From NCBI RefSeq assembly GCF_910578895.1, contig NZ_CAJTSC010000001.1:192677-256676 (forward strand): a DNA stretch of 64,000 nt, given 5' to 3'. Under the pieces are notes generated by a model, which was not told where the DNA came from, searched no databases, and worked only from the letters and a program-made list of their open reading frames with translations. The stretch is from an uncultured Bacteroides sp. GTDB taxonomy: Bacteria; Bacteroidota; Bacteroidia; Bacteroidales; Bacteroidaceae. A program made the position numbers and the translations under genes. Every line of letters starts with the position of its first letter. The stretch's first letter is position 1. Positions 62,026 to 64,000 of the stretch are shown piece by piece.

Positions 62026-63621
62026 ATGAAAGTAAGATATTTAGGAATATTGCTTTTAGCACTCCTGGCTTTCTGCGGATGCGATGATAATACCGGAACC
62101 TTAGGTATGGACATGTTGCCCGATTCGGATGGCATTACCGCCCGAACAAAAACCTATCCTGTCACCACCGGTTCTTACCGTGCCGAAAAGGTCTATGCCA
62201 AAAGCAGCACAGGATATATAGGACGATTTTCCGATCCTTCCAAAGAGGGCTTCGGCAGCTACGAAGCCAGTTTCCTGACTGAGTTGAACTGTACGGAAGA
62301 CTTCACCTTCCCTGCCGTATATCAAGAAAGCGCGGACGGGAAAAGCGGAAAAGGAACAATGGCAGGAGATTCGGTTGCAGCCATCCAGTTGGTTGTTTAC
62401 TACTCCACTTGGTTCGGCGACTCGTTGAACGCTTGCCGAATGAGCGCCTACGAACTGGACAGCGCTTCTTGGGTAAATGTGCGCAAGAATCCGGCAGAAT
62501 TCCGTTATACCAATATCAATGCCGAAAAATATTATGACGAAGCAACCGGTCTGTTGGGCAGAAAAGCCTATACCGCCTACGATACTTCCGTGCCCGACTC
62601 TGTGAGAAACGGAACGGATGCCAACGGAAACAGCCTTTATTATCCCAACATCGTCTTTCCGTTAGACAAGAAACGTGGAAATGATATCTTAGCAGCGAAC
62701 AGAGCTTATCAAAAAGGAGAGAACAACTGGTTCGAGAATGCCGATAAGTTTATTGAGAATGTATTCCGAGGTGTGTACTTAAAGACGGACTACGGCAACG
62801 GAACCATTCTTTATGTAGACCGTGTGGACTTGCAAATGCAATTCCGTTTTCACTACGTAGACGAGAATACAGGACTTAAGTTGGTTAAGAAAGCTACCGA
62901 CAAAAACGGTGTTGCCGGTTCTGACTCCTTATATTATAGTATAGCTACCGTATTCGCTTCTACAAAGGAAGTTATCCAAGCCAATAAATTCCAGAATGAC
63001 TCTGAAGACATAGAGAACCGGCTGAAAGAAAAGGCACATACCTATCTGAAATCCCCGGAAGGTATATTTACGGAAGCTACCTTGCCATACGACCGGATTT
63101 ATGAGGAGCTTACCAATGATACCCTCAATGCCGTAAAACTGACTTTCACTAATTACAATCAGGAAAGTAACAAGTATAAGTTCAGTATGAGCGCGCCTCA
63201 AACGGTTTTATTGATAAGAAAAAAAGATGTGGATACATTCTTTGAAGAAAACAAGGTGACCGATAACATAACATCATTTACAACCGCTCATAACAGTGCA
63301 GGTACCAACCAATATACGTTCAAGAATATAGCACGCTTGGTTTCCGCCTGCATCAACGAGAAGAAAGCTGCTAAACAAAAAGAAGGTTCATCGTGGGACG
63401 AAGATAAGTGGGAAGAGGAAAATCCCGATTGGGACAAGGTACTGCTTATTCCGGTATCCATAGCTTATGACACCAATAGCCAAAACCCTACCATCATCGG
63501 TATACAGCACGACCTGAAACCAAGCGTAGCCAAGTTGAAAGGCGGCAATCCGGATGAAGGCGGAAGTGAACTGGAAATAGAGGTGACATACACTTCTTTC
63601 AACTCTCATAAAAACCTGTAA
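62026..63621 (+). CDS. DUF4270 family lipoprotein
   Basis: 531 aa with a lipoprotein signal (LLLALLAFCGCDDN, probable anchor Cys20). The start of the mature protein (DNTGTLGMDMLPDSDGI) and the body (SSTGYIGRFSDPSKEGFGSY, YSTWFGDSLNACRMSAYELD) match DUF4270, a Bacteroidetes family of cell-surface or periplasmic lipoproteins of unknown function. It is the second gene of the unit with the GT5-like protein, and a terminator lies about 180 bp after its stop. Confidence 0.88.
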   Translation: MKVRYLGILLLALLAFCGCDDNTGTLGMDMLPDSDGITARTKTYPVTTGSYRAEKVYAKSSTGYIGRFSDPSKEGFGSYEASFLTELNCTEDFTFPAVYQESADGKSGKGTMAGDSVAAIQLVVYYSTWFGDSLNACRMSAYELDSASWVNVRKNPAEFRYTNINAEKYYDEATGLLGRKAYTAYDTSVPDSVRNGTDANGNSLYYPNIVFPLDKKRGNDILAANRAYQKGENNWFENADKFIENVFRGVYLKTDYGNGTILYVDRVDLQMQFRFHYVDENTGLKLVKKATDKNGVAGSDSLYYSIATVFASTKEVIQANKFQNDSEDIENRLKEKAHTYLKSPEGIFTEATLPYDRIYEELTNDTLNAVKLTFTNYNQESNKYKFSMSAPQTVLLIRKKDVDTFFEENKVTDNITSFTTAHNSAGTNQYTFKNIARLVSACINEKKAAKQKEGSSWDEDKWEEENPDWDKVLLIPVSIAYDTNSQNPTIIGIQHDLKPSVAKLKGGNPDEGGSELEIEVTYTSFNSHKNL

Positions 63622-63660
63622 AGACAGGTCTTCTCTCCCAAGAACAGAGAGGAAAAAGAG

Positions 63661-63725
63661 TTGCTGAAATGTAGAACATTACGGAGCTAAAGTAGAACTT
63701 TGCGAAGTTAAAGTAGAACTTTACA
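63661..63725. repeat. 21-bp-period units after the DUF4270 gene
   Basis: GTAGAAC occurs at 63671, 63692 and 63713, exactly 21 bp apart. The last two sit in palindromes of the form TAAAGTAGAACTTT. Very similar in sequence and placement to the array after the M16 gene (48285). Confidence 0.75.
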
Positions 63726-63797
63726 AATAAAAAACAGCAACTCTATATATTGCTTTCCGGCATGAACTCTTGCAGAGCAATAGTATATATAAAACAT

Positions 63798-63840
63798 AAG
63801 CCCTCTATAAACCGTACAATCGTTTATAGAGGGCTTTGTT
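63798..63840 (+). terminator. terminator downstream of DUF4270
   Basis: AAGCCCTCTATAAAC (63798-63812) pairs exactly with GTTTATAGAGGGCTT (63822-63836), followed by TGTTGT. Confidence 0.8.
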
Positions 63841-63892
63841 GTAAGAGTAGTATATATTGATACCTAAGCTTGCCCTCACTTAATCATTCATA

Positions 63893-64000
63893 CTTAGAGC
63901 CTGTTTGAATTTTCTTCAAAAAGTTTTTCTTTAGCTTCTTTTGAGTTTCTTTCCGGTCTGTTTTCCTCTTTTTATTCGTCACATAGCCCGCTATGCTCCT
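63893..64000. repeat. possible edge of a dispersed repeat
   Basis: From GAGCCTGTTTGAATTTTC onward the minus strand reads as a short Lys-rich open frame ending at the repeat edge (KKLKKNFLKKIQTGS). I recall similar sequence recurring in Bacteroides genomes, but only one copy is visible here and it is cut by the window end. Confidence 0.3.

Larger units (their letters stand above)
63622..64000. other. 379-bp right-edge region
   Basis: No gene. It holds a 21-bp-period array, a strong terminator and, at the edge, a sequence that may be the start of a dispersed repeat. Confidence 0.7.

Overview
The window comes from a member of the Bacteroidales, most likely Bacteroides. Evidence: two tandem SusC/SusD pairs, many Sec and lipoprotein signal peptides on glycoside hydrolases, Bacteroides-type promoters (TTTG, an 18-22 bp gap, then TAnnTTTG), an NfnAB-type fusion and a DUF4270 lipoprotein. 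I cannot name the species. No tRNA, rRNA, CRISPR array, integrase or transposase was found.

Bases 1 to about 41,600 are one large polysaccharide utilisation locus (PUL) for decorated (glucurono)arabinoxylan. The right part (minus strand) is a xusA-xusB-xusC-xusD-xusE core (SusC/SusD twice plus a binding lipoprotein). It is followed by a small secreted protein and a GH10 xylanase split by a carbohydrate-binding insert, and it ends at a hairpin terminator. A surface GH43 lipoprotein sits just upstream of the core. Further left are an orphan AT-rich lipoprotein, a GH5 lipoprotein and another GH43. A plus-strand GH43-GH31 pair and a membrane-spanning AraC-type regulator follow. The left end is a minus-strand operon: GH97, GH43-CBM6-CE1, GH8, esterase-GH95, GH43 and GH115, the last cut by the window edge. 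Surface endo-enzymes (GH10, GH5) would cut xylan and the Xus complexes import it. Periplasmic enzymes would then remove arabinose, glucuronate, galactose, xylose and acyl side groups and trim the backbone.

The regulator looks like a hybrid two-component sensor that has lost its histidine kinase ATPase and receiver domains and its phospho-accepting histidine. Three PUL promoters (upstream of 41199, 39170 and 22082) carry TTACAT direct repeats at 21-bp period, in fixed register with the -7 box, and lack the -33 TTTG. Several housekeeping promoters in the window have it. These repeats are the best candidate operator. A short RNA gene with a complete promoter and terminator lies at the right edge of the PUL.

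Bases 42,493-63,621 are housekeeping: miaA, a lipid kinase, kdsA, an M16 peptidase, a DUF5687/ABC/NlpC operon, a HAD hydrolase, rplU-rpmA, a propeller lipoprotein, serS, nfnAB fusion, panD-panC, a GT5-like half protein and a DUF4270 lipoprotein. Intergenic regions are rich in repeats: a long dispersed repeat (12261 and 52291), a hairpin repeat family, and several arrays of short palindromes spaced 21-22 bp.
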